A DNA stretch of 64,000 nt from Ligustrum vulgare (lineage: Eukaryota; Streptophyta; Magnoliopsida; Lamiales; Oleaceae). Made by a program: the position numbers and the translations under genes. The stretch spans positions 24,551,446 to 24,615,445 of the forward strand of contig OY743172.1 of assembly GCA_963555705.1 (NCBI GenBank), written 5' to 3'. The notes beneath the pieces were generated by a model. It was not told the origin of the DNA, did not search any database, and was given only the letters and a program-made list of their open reading frames with translations. Positions 11,913 to 25,600 of the stretch are shown here, in pieces. Within the stretch, counting starts at the first letter, position 1, and each line of letters opens with the position of its first letter.

Positions 11913-14900
11913 TATGATAATGATGATGATGATGATGATGATGATAATTACACTTACACATATCCTTAATTTTATACTGACTTCGATGAAATAGAACAGT
12001 AAAATTAAAATATCAAAGAAGTATAGAATCATTCATTATTTTTATTTTAAGCTAGTATTTGTTGAAATGGATTTTACGGTGAGATCCATCACGGAAAAAT
12101 TGGTATACATTTTACCTATACATTTGATATGATCTAAACTTTTTTTTATAAACCATTTATAAATTTGTTAAAGGGTGGTTTAGTGTGAAATTTTTTTATA
12201 AGTTTAATTTGACTTATAGTCCATGTTTGAACCTCTTTATTTAAAAAATTAATTTTTTCAAATTCTTTTTCAACCACAAATTCTACAAATAAAATAATCT
12301 ACACGTAAATTCAAAATAATTCTCTACTTTTTAAACACACATTCTCTTAATATTTAATTTCAAATTGTTAAGTTATGAATTCTAATTATTTGTCGAGCTT
12401 AATTAATGACGATCCTAATTATTGCCATTTCGTGGAGCATAGACAACCCTCTTTTGCTCTGATGAAAATTCTAGTTGAAGACCGTTTAAGAGATCACGTT
12501 CTTGTAAAATTTTGTTACAAAATTGGAATACATGTGTAATTCGTATTTTCCCTATTCAGTTTTATAAATAAGACACAATGCTTAGACTTTTGTACATCTA
12601 TCAAGTTAGAGAGAGAGAGAGAGAAAAGTGGCTAGAGAATATAGGTGTTCATTTTCTCTTATAAATATTTTTTTATTATAATGAATTTCTGCAGCGGTGG
12701 ACAAGTACGTAGTCTCACATTGAGATATCCAAAGCTTCATGTAAAGTGCATTGAAGTGATTGTGCCAAGAGTCAAGCTAATGACTTTAAATAAGAACTTA
12801 ATGGGATCATTATCTATCCATTTACTTACTTTATTTTTACATTTTCCATTTTATTTACTTTCTTGTAAATCAGTTGGTTAATTATGCACAAATCTTCATC
12901 TTCCACATTTATTTTGCCTAAATGTAGTGCTAAATAGCCGTAATACATTCTCATTTCATTATAGCATAACTCATATCACACTTTCAAAGTAAAATTTTTG
13001 TTTGACACTCATTTTTAGATCATACAGTGTATGCTGTATTTTTTTTTCTTAAATTGTGATTTATTGTTGAGGAGGATAGACAGATTTTGTTTGGCCCCCA
13101 TTATTTGGGAAATAATGTGATTTTGAATATTTTTTTTAGAGAATGCGTGATTAAAAATGTTTGAAAAGTAAAAAATGGTAGACTTGATTAAGATGAAAGG
13201 TTGAGATTGAGTGTTGAATAAATTTGATTTTAAAAAATAAGGGCCAAATAGAGGCTGAATTTATGAGTAGAATGAATATGTTGAATGTGATTTTAGATTT
13301 TGGACATTCAACACTTATAATAATCTACAATTTTTTATTTATTTATTTATTTTTATTTTTTTCATAGGATGCTTACATGATGTTGTGTGAAATGTCTCAT
13401 TTGGGGGAAATTTGTTTTCAATCAAGAGGAAGTTTTAATTCAAGTTTAGGGGGTAAATTATTGGTGTTTGCTATGAGGTGTTCACATGCTCAAGACTACT
13501 TATGAGTATCCTCACTACTTCTTAGGATGTCTACTATAACTTCTTTATCCTAACTTTGATTTTATTCTGTACGTTGAGAAAATGTGCATTTCAAATTTGA
13601 GGATGATTTCTTATTGTATATTGACATGTTAGATAGTCTTGCCGATTTAGAATGACTTGATATTTAAAATTGTTATTGATTCGTGAGTTATGACCAATAT
13701 GCTAATTGGTTCTATTTTTACAAATTATTTATCCATGTAAGATCTTAGCTATCTTGAGCTTAATAGTCGTGATTAATTGTTTGTGAAATTTGAAAATTAT
13801 TGAAGGGTAGAGGTTTATGATGTAAAAGTATTAGGTTGTGTGTTTTATGTTAAATTTCTATCAACCTACACAAATAGGAGGCGAGTCTTGGAAGATATAG
13901 GGCATTGGAAGATATAGGGCAGTGGTGGAAGTCTAGATCTATAGTACACCTCATGTTGTTTGCTTGTTTCAAGAATTTCAGTTTAAAGAAGTCAGGCTTG
14001 ATCAGATTCGAGATAGTATATGATGTCGAAACTCAAGAACGAATTTCATGTTCTCGAAGTTCATTTCGAGAACTTATCCATGCATATATCATATCCATTA
14101 TACGAATCAGAAGTGATCAAACGAGTTTTCTAAAAAAAGTGTTTAAACACGTTTTTCGTAACTTTTAGTTTAATAATATTTTCGTTTTTCTTTCTTTAAC
14201 TTCCATAAAAATTAAATAAATTTTAGAAATAACTTATTATGACACAATAGATAATTAAGGACGTTATAATTTTTCGAGGCATTTACATGCATTTGAAGAT
14301 CTAGCTCTTTAGAGTAATAGTTATTTGAGAATGAACTAATTTTGTTTTCTTTTTCTAGGAAATGGGAATCTGAAAATATTACTTCGGTTGTTTAATTCTC
14401 TAATTTGTACCAGTATACCAAACCTACTTCTAGTTTGATCTATCTACTTGCTTCATATACATTGTTAAAGAAATTCCGAAAAGTTGGCTTCGATTGTAGT
14501 GCAGAGTTTGGATAATGGTTTTGATTCCTCGTCAAATTACTTCTTTTGAGTTTGCTTGGCATAGATTATGTACCAAATGACATTCAAGTTTGTAGTGTAT
14601 TTAATGGTGTTTGTGGATTTGTTTAATTTGTTAAGTTACGATGGCTCTGATAATCAATGATGAATATTGAAAAAATTTGAAAAAATAACATTCAAATAGA
14701 AAAAATGCATTTTCACTAAAAAGTGACAAAAGTAAGGAAAAAATGACACTGTGTCACTCTTTATAAAAATAAAAAAAAGAGAAAAAGTGATACAGCATCA
14801 TTTTTTAGTTAAAAAAAAAAGTAATAAAAAGCGACATAGTTTAATCAATAATTATAGGGAAACATTTTTTATGAACATTTTAAAGTGACATTGTGACATG

Positions 14901-15078
14901 TTAAACATTCATTGAGTAGTGAAAATAACTACTCCACCACTTACTCTTTCATCATCCAATGTATGTATGTCATGTCACGTCATAATGTCACTTAAAAATA
15001 TTCCAAAAAAATGCCTCCCTATAATTACTCTAGTTTAATTGTTCGAAATTAAATCCCCAAATGCTATATATAAGATTA
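11913..15078. other. noncoding DNA with simple repeats
   Basis: No supported gene. It contains an ATG/GAT triplet repeat at about 11918-11945 and a (GA)n run at about 12609-12624. A possible worn MITE at about 13093-13257 is bounded by GCCCCCATTATTTGG and GGGCCAAATAGAGGC. The open frame at 13905-14168 has no recognisable domain and I do not call it. Confidence 0.45.
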
Positions 15079-15637
15079 CTAGTGAATCATCCCGTGCGAT
15101 GCACGGGAAGAAACGTCTAAATAAAAATAATCCTATTCGAAATTAAATGAATCCTTAAACAAAATAAATAAAATTCACAAATAAGATATAAGTTCATCAT
15201 TTATTAGTTTCATGTATAATCATCAACCTTTTAGGGAGAAGTCATACATGCGAAAATGATTGTGCCTGACTCTTATTGATAATCATGGCATATGACACCA
15301 TCAATGAAAATTGTTTTTTTTTTTTTTTTTTTTTAAATCTAATAAGTATCCTAAAATTCGAATGGCTCAACGATATTCTTGGAATAAAGAACTTGTGTCC
15401 TGCATTACTGTCAGATAGAATTTGACCTTATAGAATATGATCGTCAAGTTTTGTAACGATTATTCACTATCTCATTGAACCAAAAATTCACCTTGCGAAA
15501 TGAACACTTAAATGTAGGATCTCCAGTATTCATATACTCTGAACATTCAAATAATAGATGAAAAAGTTAATAATAGAGATCATGCATATAAAAGATAAAA
15601 TTCAATATTTTGACCATTGATAATGAAAAACAACATG

Positions 15638-15688
<51 letters not shown>

Positions 15689-16890
15689 TGCGAGGTTGAC
15701 AAAGATATTGCATTAAATTTATGATATTTTAGATTTTCAATATTTATACAACGTAATTATTTTCTGATTGAAATTATAATTTAGTATAATTTTTAGTTAA
15801 GTAAATTGGGAGACAATTTATATATTATTGTGAAAAAATATCATAAAATTTGAATTAAAATATAGCAAATAATATCTTGGTATGGTTAATTACTTTTTGA
15901 AATTTTAAAATTAACAGTTAGGACAAAAACCATTAATAACTATATCATTTCAAACAATATAGATAAATTCGTTAATCGTTAATGTTAAAAAATGTGATAT
16001 GAGACTTTTTGAAATAAAAAATTAATTAAGAATTAAATGTAATTGTCATTGAAATAATTTTGATAAATAATGCAATATAGGAAAGAACTTTAATATGTAT
16101 ATGAAATAATGCAATAAATAACTTAAAAATAGGATTTAGTTAAAAAATTTCAATACAACGTGATTTATAAAAATACAAATGTGTATAAATTTTAAATATA
16201 ATTTTAATTGAGAATTTGACATTAGATCTGTATGACTGAACCAAATATTTATCCATAAAATTAAGACCAATAAAATATCACAATTATTATAAGAAATTAA
16301 TTACGTATTAAATGTAATTATCCATAAAAATATTTAATAATACGCTATAAAAAAGAGCTCCAACTTTTAGATGTACTAAATAACTAAAAATAAGATTATT
16401 TATAAAAAAAAAAAAACTATATGTATGATGTGATTTATAATTTACTACTCCCTCCGTCTCATAAAGATAGTCATCTACTCATTTTTACACAGATTAAGGA
16501 CAAAAAGGAATATAAAATATTAATTTCACTCTTAAAAAATAAAGTAGACTATCTTTTTTAGGCGGACAAAAAAGAAATAGTAGACTATCTTTGTAGGATG
16601 AAGAGAGTATTATCTAGTAATAAAATTTTAACATAATTTTTAATTGAAAATTTTACTTTGGATTTGTATAACTGAATAAAAATTTTTATTTGTAACATTG
16701 AAAACGTTAGAAGAACACATTTTTTTTTTTTTTATGAAAAGAGAGATTTTGACATAAAAAAGCCAAATATAAATAAGTAAAACCAAACAAATTATCGTTC
16801 TTATATCATAAAAAATAAAAAACAACTTCTCGGTAAAAGCAAATTTCAAAAAAATAATAATTCTAGTTTCTTATTTTTATTATTTTTTAT
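15079..16890 (-). mobile_element. Helitron relic A
   Basis: The minus-strand 3' end is clear: a hairpin CCCGTGCATCGCACGGG followed by ATGATTCACTAG, ending at 15079 beside T. Downstream on the plus strand, 15230-15560 matches helicase-region and neighbouring sequence of Helitron B (19240-19460 and 20890-21010), and 16205-16780 matches B at 21360-21760. It is thus an internally deleted relative of B. The 5' end (high coordinate) could not be placed, and 16890 is approximate. It carries an (AAT)n run at 15640-15688 and a nested Stowaway MITE. Confidence 0.7.
16448..16607. mobile_element. Stowaway-type (Tc1/mariner) MITE
   Basis: 160 bp with inverted ends starting CTCCCTCCGTCTCATAAAG and, on the other strand, CTCTCTTCATCCTACAAAG, sharing AAAGATAGTC at the inner edge. 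Flanked on both sides by TA (16446-16447 and 16608-16609), the target duplication of this family. It sits inside Helitron relic A; the matching sequence in Helitron B lacks it. Confidence 0.9.
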
Positions 16891-17914
16891 ACAATGTGAT
16901 ATACAATTTCATCAAATATATATACTAACCCACGAATAATATGTTTTTTCTTCACTCAACGGCCGAAACCATTAACATATCTATCAAACCCAAAACTATT
17001 CTAAATATCCCAACATTAGTTAACACATTGCAGCCCCAACAAAGAAATCTAGAACATAATATAAATAGACTATTAGAAAATCCTCTTATTAGCCCAAAAA
17101 ATTTTTGCATTCTATATTATTCTCGAAGCTTTCTTTACAATATTATTGTTTTAATATTTTTTCTTTTTTGTCAGAAATCAAAATCTATGTTTAACGACTC
17201 AAAATATCACAGATCTTGAAGAAAGTAGTGCCAATCCTTTTTACTTTTTCAAAAATTTACGATTTTTTATTTTCAACTGGTTTGTAATATTAATAACTAA
17301 TAAGCATTACCATCGCACCAGAAATTTTGAATCATAAAACGTGATAAATAGAATGTGAAGTGGAGAGGCCATGTTAAACAGTACACATTTTTTCAAAGAA
17401 ATAACAATTTAATTGAATCTTTTATTATTGTGTATATCTTTATAATAATTATATATAACAGAAATAAAAGATGTTGTATATCGGGAAATGGAAAAAAAAA
17501 AGGATATAGAAAACAAAAATGAATAAACAGATTTTGAAAAGCCGGAAAAAAGTCAAACAAATTCTGAAAAAGCGAAAAAGCGAAAAAGGGGAAAAAAAAA
17601 ACTGACTTTCCAGTGTAATTAGGAGGCGGGAAATGGAAGTCATATAAACACAATAAATATTGAGGAATGTAAGTAGACGTCAGCGATTTTAAAAATAATA
17701 AATAAATATTGAAGGCCCAACTATTTTTGAAGTGGGTTTTGAAGTTGATTATTGGATGAGAGATATGAGTAGTGTGAATATGATAAGTATTGAAGTCCCC
17801 AAAAATTGGAAAAATAAATAAATAAATGATTAATTAAAATCTGAACATAGTACAAGAGTTTTGGAGGGAAATAGTGAAGTTGACTGTGGTTGACTCAACT
17901 ACTTTTATATGTTA
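16891..17914. other. AT-rich noncoding DNA
   Basis: No gene seen. The open frames around 16941-17219 and 17393-17653 are low-complexity and lack recognisable domains. Part of this may be the unplaced 5' end of Helitron relic A. Confidence 0.4.
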
Positions 17915-18942
17915 CTAGTATTCGCACTCGTGCGTTGCACGGAACAAAAAAAAATTATAATTATTAATTAATGAATAACTAACTAAATACATTCAATAAT
18001 TAATGAAAATGTGAGAAATATATAACAAAAATAATTAAATTTATATATTATGGGAAAGAATATAAAGAAACAAAAAAGTATTCAATAGCAAAATTCAATG
18101 TAAATTAAAAAAAATTATTTAAAAATAATAATTGTGGTTCATAATTTTTAAACAATTACGATTCATGGTCGTTGCATACAATACAATTAAAAAAAAAAAG
18201 TGGTATAGAAATGTATATTATAGGAGAATATATGGTTAAAAAGTAGAGATTTTTTTATATCATGTATAGAATACCTCATTAATAAAATATAGTTAAAAAC
18301 GAATTTTAAAAAATGAGACATGAATTAATGAATACCAAACATAATTCAAAGAATCATCACAAGAAAAAAATGTTTTCACAAAGAATGAATAGACATAATT
18401 TCTTTATTGGACTTTATTATATCAATCCTTAAAATTTAGGTAATTAAAACTTTCCAATTAGATCGTGCTGAACATTAATCAATACATGAAAAGGAATTGC
18501 ACGTGTATTAAATTTATTTATGGAAAATAACAATATTTTTTATTTCTTGCGTTAATATTGCTTAACGTTACAAATAATATTTTTATAGATATTTTTAGTA
18601 ATGTCAAAATATAATAATGATAAAAAAAAATTCTATTTCACAAAAGGAATTTTTTTTTTTATTACATTCTTGAATGTTACACAATTTGTTCTTGAAATCC
18701 ATATAAAAATGATCCAACTAATGAATCAATGTATTATATAATTGATAAAACAATTTGTTAGTATCAATGCACTGATTATCGTTTAGTGGGGAATGAGTGC
18801 CAATGCAATGGTGCTGATATAATTGATATTTAATGATCTTAAGTCAAACAAATAAATGTCATATTTTGATCCAAAAAAATGATGTCAGCAATTTTGGCGG
18901 GAAAACTTGGGCCAACTATCTTGTTATTATATATATTAAGAA
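17915..18942 (-). mobile_element. Helitron relic C (nonautonomous)
   Basis: Minus-strand 3' end with hairpin CGTGCAACGCACG followed, after a short spacer, by CTAG at 17918-17915 with an A at the insertion edge. The body is AT-rich with no ORF. It abuts the 3' end of Helitron B at 18943. The sequence TCTTAATATATATAA read from 18941 downward is a plausible 5' end but is not followed by the expected host base, so that boundary is uncertain. Confidence 0.5.
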
Positions 18943-19207
18943 CTAGTTAATCACCCGTGCGATACACGGAAAGAAACGTTTGGATAAAGACAATTCAATA
19001 TGAAATTAGATAAATCATTTTCATAAAATAAATAAATTTCGCAAATAAGAGATAATATCATCATTTATTGATTTCATATGACTACAAATTCTGGAATACT
19101 TCTTTGTAAACAACGTTGTTTGTTGATTTTGTTGTTCTTCCTTTTTTATCACAAATCAATATCTTTAATCTGGAACGATTTGTCACCCTAGAAATCGCAA
19201 CATAAAG

Positions 19208-20080
19208 TTATCCATGTGTAAGCACCAGCCGTTTAAGAACAAGTTCCACATGCAAGAATGATTGTCCCTGACTCTTATCGATAGTCATGGCATATGACAC
19301 CATCAATAGAAATTGTCTTCTTTGAAATCTAATAAGTATCCTAGAATCAGAAGGGTTCAACGATAACATTGGAATAAAGAACTTGTGTCTTGCATTGATG
19401 CCAGAAAAATTTTGACCTTTTAGAACATTGTCGCCAAGTTTTGTAACTATCAACCTTGTTCCATTACTCAATCCTTGTATATGATCAATATTTCCCTGTT
19501 GCAAAGGTCCACCACGTGACGCAATAGTGATATCCATGTGTCCAGGTAGTGTGTCAAAATCTACCGACAATCAATTCGGCAATTTCATCGACAATAGAAA
19601 AATCATATTGGCCATCATTGGTCGCCCACCAACCAATAAGTATAAGTCTTAAATTTGAAGTGTTTCCCCAATCATCTTTTCTCAAACCGACCTAAATTGC
19701 CTTAACAATTTGTTGTATTTGTTTAGCATATCCTTCGAATCAGAAACTATTAAATCATGTAACATAGAATCGCATGATTCACTCCTACCCGGGGATATTA
19801 AAAGACATAAATTAAATTTTAGAATATCACAACAAAATTATCCGTAAACAATATAAATATAAAAACAATAAATACATAATACTTACCTCACGATCCTTTT
19901 CTGCTTTCAACCTCATTCACATTGTCAACAATGTAAAGCGAGCAAATTGCAGAGTTGAACCGTCATCAGGCAATAGACTCTCAATCTTATGGCAATTTTG
20001 ATCGTGTAATCTGAATAGGGGAGGCCATCTACCATCGTTTAGCTCATTATCTATTTCTCCATAGAAGTGAATGAAAACAT
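19208..20080 (-). pseudogene. Helitron Rep/Pif1-like helicase remains
   Basis: Helitron transposases join a rolling-circle Rep domain to a Pif1-family helicase. Here the longest open piece (19570-19208, 120 aa) carries GLSNGTRLIVTKLG, FIPMLSLNPSD and the late helicase motif SYAMTIDKSQGQSF, all typical of the C-terminal end of the Pif1-like domain. Just upstream on the same strand (19615-19571) is YDFSIVDEIAELI, matching the Helitron_like_N segment before the Rep core. Farther up (about 20080-19900) is DQNCHKIESLLPDDG, also Rep-side. The Rep catalytic core and the helicase Walker motifs are missing between them, so a large internal deletion has fused the two ends. A GTAAGT donor-like site near 19888 hints at an intron. 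Not functional. Confidence 0.75.
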
Positions 20081-21362
20081 CATATTATATGTCCGAATGT
20101 TCTCAATGGAATTTTTAATCATGTCTCCCTATCATATAACAAATCTTTCAAAATTAGAGGATGATCTTCCATAAGAGAAATATTCACTTTCTCTTGTATA
20201 CAACAAAGTAGGGGTGAACAAATAAACTGCAAAATCGAATTAAACTGCAACAAATGGTTTGGTTTGTAAAAATTCCAAACCACCTTATACAATTTGGTTT
20301 AGGTTTCATTTGTCAAAATCGCGATTTCAAACAGCCAACCCGCCAAATTTTAAAAAATAAAAATAAAGACAAATGTTCAATTTAAAAAAAAAAAAAAGCA
20401 ATATACTTTTTATTGTCAACAAATCAAAATTGAGGAGACAAAGATTAATTTTTCAAATCCACCATCATTTGAAAATAATTTTTCCTTCTACAATTCATTA
20501 TCATCATCCAAGATATTTTCTTAAAATAAAATTTTTAATGTAAGAGCTAACGATAGTTTACTTCTATATAATTAGTTTGTTTGTCAACATGGATTGATTT
20601 ACAACAAAGCACTCAATTAGAAACTTAATACTATTTTTGAGCTAGTTTCAACTCGAAATTTTAGATGAATATGTGTCTTTGAGCTCGCTTTGAAATATAC
20701 TAATTTATTCATCGGCAATCCGTGGTTTCAAACCCCACCAAATCGCAAAAAATAGTTTGATTTTATTTTGTTTAAAAAATGAAATGGTTTAGTTTGGCTT
20801 GGAAAAATTTCAAACCGTTTTAAATGGTTTGGTTTGAAATATTATTAAAAATCGTGTTCATCCCACAACAAGATGAGAACTTTGAATTACGACATGTTTT
20901 ATAATGCTTATTCACTCTCTCCTCGCACCAAAAATTTGCTTTGCAAAATAAATATTTAAATGTACGATCTCCAATGTCCATGTACTCTGAACAATCAAAC
21001 AATAGATGAAAAAGTCAATAATATAGATCATGCTATAAAAGATAAGATTTATTGTTTTGGCCATTGACAATGAAAAACAACACGTATAAGAAACGAATTC
21101 GATAATCATAAAAAAAGAAAAAAAATAAAATTGTGATTGACAAAGATGCATCAAATTCATGGTATTATAAGTTTTTGCAATTTTTACACAACGTAATTGT
21201 TTTTTGATGAAAATTATAATATAATATTGATCATCTCAATTATCAGTTAAGTAAATTGTAAAAATTTAAGAATCATAAATATTGAATTAAAAGTATGATT
21301 ATTTAAAACAAAATTTAATACAAATTGATTAAATATTCGATATAAATATAAATGAAAATTCG

Positions 21363-22369
21363 ATATTAGATTTGTATGACAGAACGAAATTATTTATCCA
21401 TAAAATTGATACCAATAAAATATCACAATTATTGAAAAAAACTATTTACGTATTAAATGTAACTTTCTATAAAAATATTAATTAAGTTAATAGAATACAA
21501 TACAAAGGAGCTCAAGTTTTTAGATGTACTAAATAACTAAAAAAATAAGATTATTTATAAAAAGTTTTATACAATAAGATTTATTTAGTATTAGATGCGT
21601 GATACAATTTCGATATAATTTTGAACTGAAATTTTTGCATTGAATTTGTATGACTGCACACAAATACTTATTTGCAAAATTCAAAACATTAAAAGATAAA
21701 AAAAAACATTATGAAAAGAGAGGTTTAAACACAAATAATCAAATATAAATAAATAAAAAAAAATCTCCATAAAAATATTTAAGTGGAAGTAGCAGTGTGA
21801 ACACAATAAAAGTTTAGTTTTGATCTTTGGAGTGTGAAAGCAATAAAAGTTGAGTGTGAAAACAAATGAAATATATAATATATAATATTGTATAAAAAAA
21901 AATTACAAAAAATTGTGTCAAATTGGCGGGAGGAGTCGATATTAGATTTGTATGACATAACGAAATTATTCATTCATAAGATTGATACCAATAAAATATC
22001 ACAATTATTGAAAAAAATTATTTACGTATTAAATGTAACTTTCTATAAAAATACTAATTAAGTTAATAGAACGCAATACAAAGGAGCTCAAATTTTTAGA
22101 TGTACTAAATAACTACAAAAATAAGATTATTTATAAAAAGTTTTATACAATAAGATTTATTTAGTATTAGATGCGTGATACAACTTCGATATAATTTTGA
22201 ACTGAAAATTTGCATTTAATTTGTATGACTGCACACAAATACTTATTTGTAAAATTCAAAACATTAAAAGATTAAAAAAAAAATTATGAAAAGAGAGGTT
22301 TAAACACAAATAATCAAATATAAATAAGTAAAAAAACAAATCTCCATAAAAATATTTAAGTGGAAATTC
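21363..22369. repeat. 430-bp direct duplication inside Helitron B
   Basis: 21363-21788 and 21938-22369 are near copies, from GATATTAGATTTGTATGAC to ATAAAAATATTTAAGTGGAA. They are separated by about 150 bp (21789-21937) present once. Helitron A has a single copy of this segment. Confidence 0.8.
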
Positions 22370-22404
22370 TCCTCCTTTAATATTAAGTAAGATATATATA
22401 TAGA

Positions 22405-22608
22405 TTTCTAAGCAACTTGAGTGAGTCGTATTTTCTTACAACTTTAGCTTGATTCTTAATTGAAACTTGTAATTGACACTTGATTTAATACTTCCAGCAT
22501 AATTAACGGTGCTTGGGGAAGAGTTATGATCATAATTTTAAGGTCCAAACTTCTGACTGGGTTCATAATTGCAAATTTAAATATTTTAACTCCAATTTTA
22601 AGTATAAA
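22405..22608. other. CPT upstream paralogous block C
   Basis: Shares ordered words with 35575-36020 and 38866-39745 (TTTTCTTACAACTT, CTTGATTCTTAA, AGCATAATTAACGG, TTTTAAGTA). It is the remnant of a duplicated segment that lies upstream of CPT genes, cut on both sides by Helitrons B and D. Confidence 0.6.
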
Positions 22609-25600
22609 CTAGTTGTCTACCCGTGCTATGCACGGAATATATAATTCTTAAATCATAACTCTGAAAATATCTTGATTCAATCATATCAAATAAAAAACAT
22701 AATTTCAATAAAATCTCAATACAAAATGTTATTGAATTTGAAACTTTAAAAAAGACAAAACTATTCAAAATAAAATATTCTACATGTACACTAAGTATAC
22801 TGCGCACCTCAAAATTTGGCATTCATTTAAATTTTTTATATAATTTTTTTTTTACTTTTATTTACGTTTTTCTATGAAGATTTGCCCACCTCATCACCTA
22901 TTTCCCTTTTAATATGTTATAATTTTTTATTAATTATATTTTTAATGTTTTGCTTACATATATTTTATTTTTCTTTATTTTTTAAACATGCAAATTTTTA
23001 TCAAAATGATGAAATGATTAAGCCCCCGTTTGGTAATAATGTTTGGTTTATAAATTTGTTTATTTATGATTTTGAGATAAAAAGTAGTGACTGAAAATTG
23101 GAAAGAGAAAATATGTGTAGTTAAAAAGTTGATAGAAAATAATTAATTATTTTTCTAACATACGTATTGAAGAGCCTACTCATTTATTGACATATTAGGA
23201 AATAAAGTTTCAATAATTCTATTTATTTATTTTCAAGATATATTGATTCAATTTTTGCTTTCCTAACTTAACAAATTTATATAGCATATATTTATTTATT
23301 TTAAAATATATTAAACTAAAATTTTCATTTTCAATGTAACACATTTACATAAATATGATATGACATTTATTTATTTTAACACGTGTTATTGGATTTGAAA
23401 CTTTAAAAAAAAAAAAAAAATTAATCAAAATAAAAAATTCTGAATGTACACTCAGTGTACCGCATCACTCAAAGTTTGACATTTAATTAAATTTTTTATA
23501 TAAAATTTCTTTTGACTTTTGTTTACGTTTTTCTCTAAAAATTTGCCCACCTGATCACCTATTTTCCTTTTAATATGCTTTAATTTTTAATTAACTTTAT
23601 TTTTTAATATGTTGCTTACATATATTTTATTCGAAATTCAATATATTAATTTATATATTTTATTTTTCCTTATTTTTTATACATATCAATAAATGATTAA
23701 ATGATTAAATTTTCTACCAATTTATCATTTGTCGTAAAAGTTGATAGCAAATAATTAATTATTTTTGTAATATGCTTATTGAAGAACATACTAATTTATT
23801 GACATATTAGGAAGTAAAACTTCAATGATTTTATTTATTTATTTTTAAAATATGTCGATTCAAAATTTTCATTTCTAACTTAACAAATTTATATAACATA
23901 TATTTATTTATTTTCAAATATATTAATCCAACATTTTCATTTTTAATGTAACACATTTACATAGACATGACATTTATTTATGTTCAAATATATTAATACA
24001 ATTTTTTCACTTCCTACATAACACATTTACATAGATATCACATTTATTTATGTTCAAATATATTAATCAAAATTTTTTATTTCCTACATAACACATTTAT
24101 ATAGATACATATTATTCATGTTCAAATATATTAATCTAATTTTTTTCATTTTCAATGTAACACATTTACACATAATACATTTATTACAACTCTTACTAAA
24201 AATGTAATAAATAATAAATTTTTCAACAAAAATATTTATCTTTTCTTTATTTTTTATTTTTATATATAAAAGTAAAAGTGAGGAGATAGGGTCATTAAAT
24301 GCAATTTTCCCTCCAAAATCACTCTCTTTCCTCACTTCTACTTTTATAAATTTGTTTATTTATGATTTTGAGGTAAAAAGTAGTGACTGAAAATTGGAGA
24401 GAGAAAATATGTGTGGTTAAAAAGTTGATAGAAAATAATTAATTATTTTTCTAACATACGTATTGAAGAGCCTACTCATTTATTGACATATTAGGAAATA
24501 AAGTTTCAATAATTCTATTTATTTATTTTCAAGATATATTAATTCAATATTTGCTTTCCTAACTTAACAAATTTATATAGCATATATTTATTTATTTTAA
24601 AATATATTAAACCAAATTTTTCATTTTCAATGTAACACATTTACATAAATATGATATGACATTTATTTATTTTAACACGTGTTATTGGATTTGAAACTTT
24701 TAAAAAAAAAAAACAAATCAAAATAAAAAATTCTGAATGTACACTCAGTGTACCGCATCACTCAAAGTTTGACATTTAATTAAATTTTTTATATAAAATT
24801 TCTTTTGACTTTTGTTTACGTTTTTCTCTAAAAATTTGCCCACCTGATCACCTATTTTCCTTTTAATATGCTTTAATTTTTAATTAACTTTATTTTTTAA
24901 TATGTTGCTTACATATATTTTATTCGAAATTCAATATATTAATTTATATATTTTATTTTTCCTTATTTTTTATACATATCAATAAATGATTAAATGATTA
25001 AATTTTCTACCAATTTATCATTTGTCGTAAAAGTTGATAGCAAATAATTAATTATTTTTGTAATATGCTTATTGAAGAACATACTAATTTATTGACATAT
25101 TAGGAAGTAAAACTTCAATGATTTTATTTATTTATTTTTAAAATATGTCGATTCAAAATTTTCATTTCTAACTTAACAAATTTATATAACATATATTTAT
25201 TTATTTTCAAATATATTAATCCAACATTTTCATTTTTAATGTAACACATTTACATAGACATGACATTTATTTATGTTCAAATATATTAATACAATTTTTT
25301 CACTTCCTACATAACACATTTACATAGATATCACATTTATTTATGTTCAAATATATTAATCAAAATTTTTTATTTCCTACATAACACATTTATATAGATA
25401 CATATTATTCATGTTCAAATATATTAATCTAAATTTTTTCATTTTCAATGTAACACATTTACACATAATACATTTATTACAACTCTTACTAAAAATGTAA
25501 TAAATAATAAATTTTTCAACAAAAATATTTATCTTTTCTTTATTTTTTATTTTTATATATAAAAGTAAAAGTGAGGAGATAGGGTCATTAAATGCAATTT

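Larger units (their letters stand above)
18943..22404 (-). mobile_element. Helitron B with Rep/helicase remains
   Basis: 3462 bp. Minus-strand 5' end A|TCTATATATATATC at 22404. The 3' end is hairpin CCGTGTATCGCACGG, then GTGATTAACTAG at 18943, next to T. The A|T insertion site is kept on both sides. It contains fragments of the Helitron protein (19208-20080), a 430-bp internal direct duplication (21363-22369) and AT-rich filler. The element is much shorter than autonomous plant Helitrons and its protein is broken. Confidence 0.8.

Noticed and set aside
13905..14168. 87-aa open frame on the plus strand
   Set aside because: No recognised domain, no splice context and no paralog in the window.
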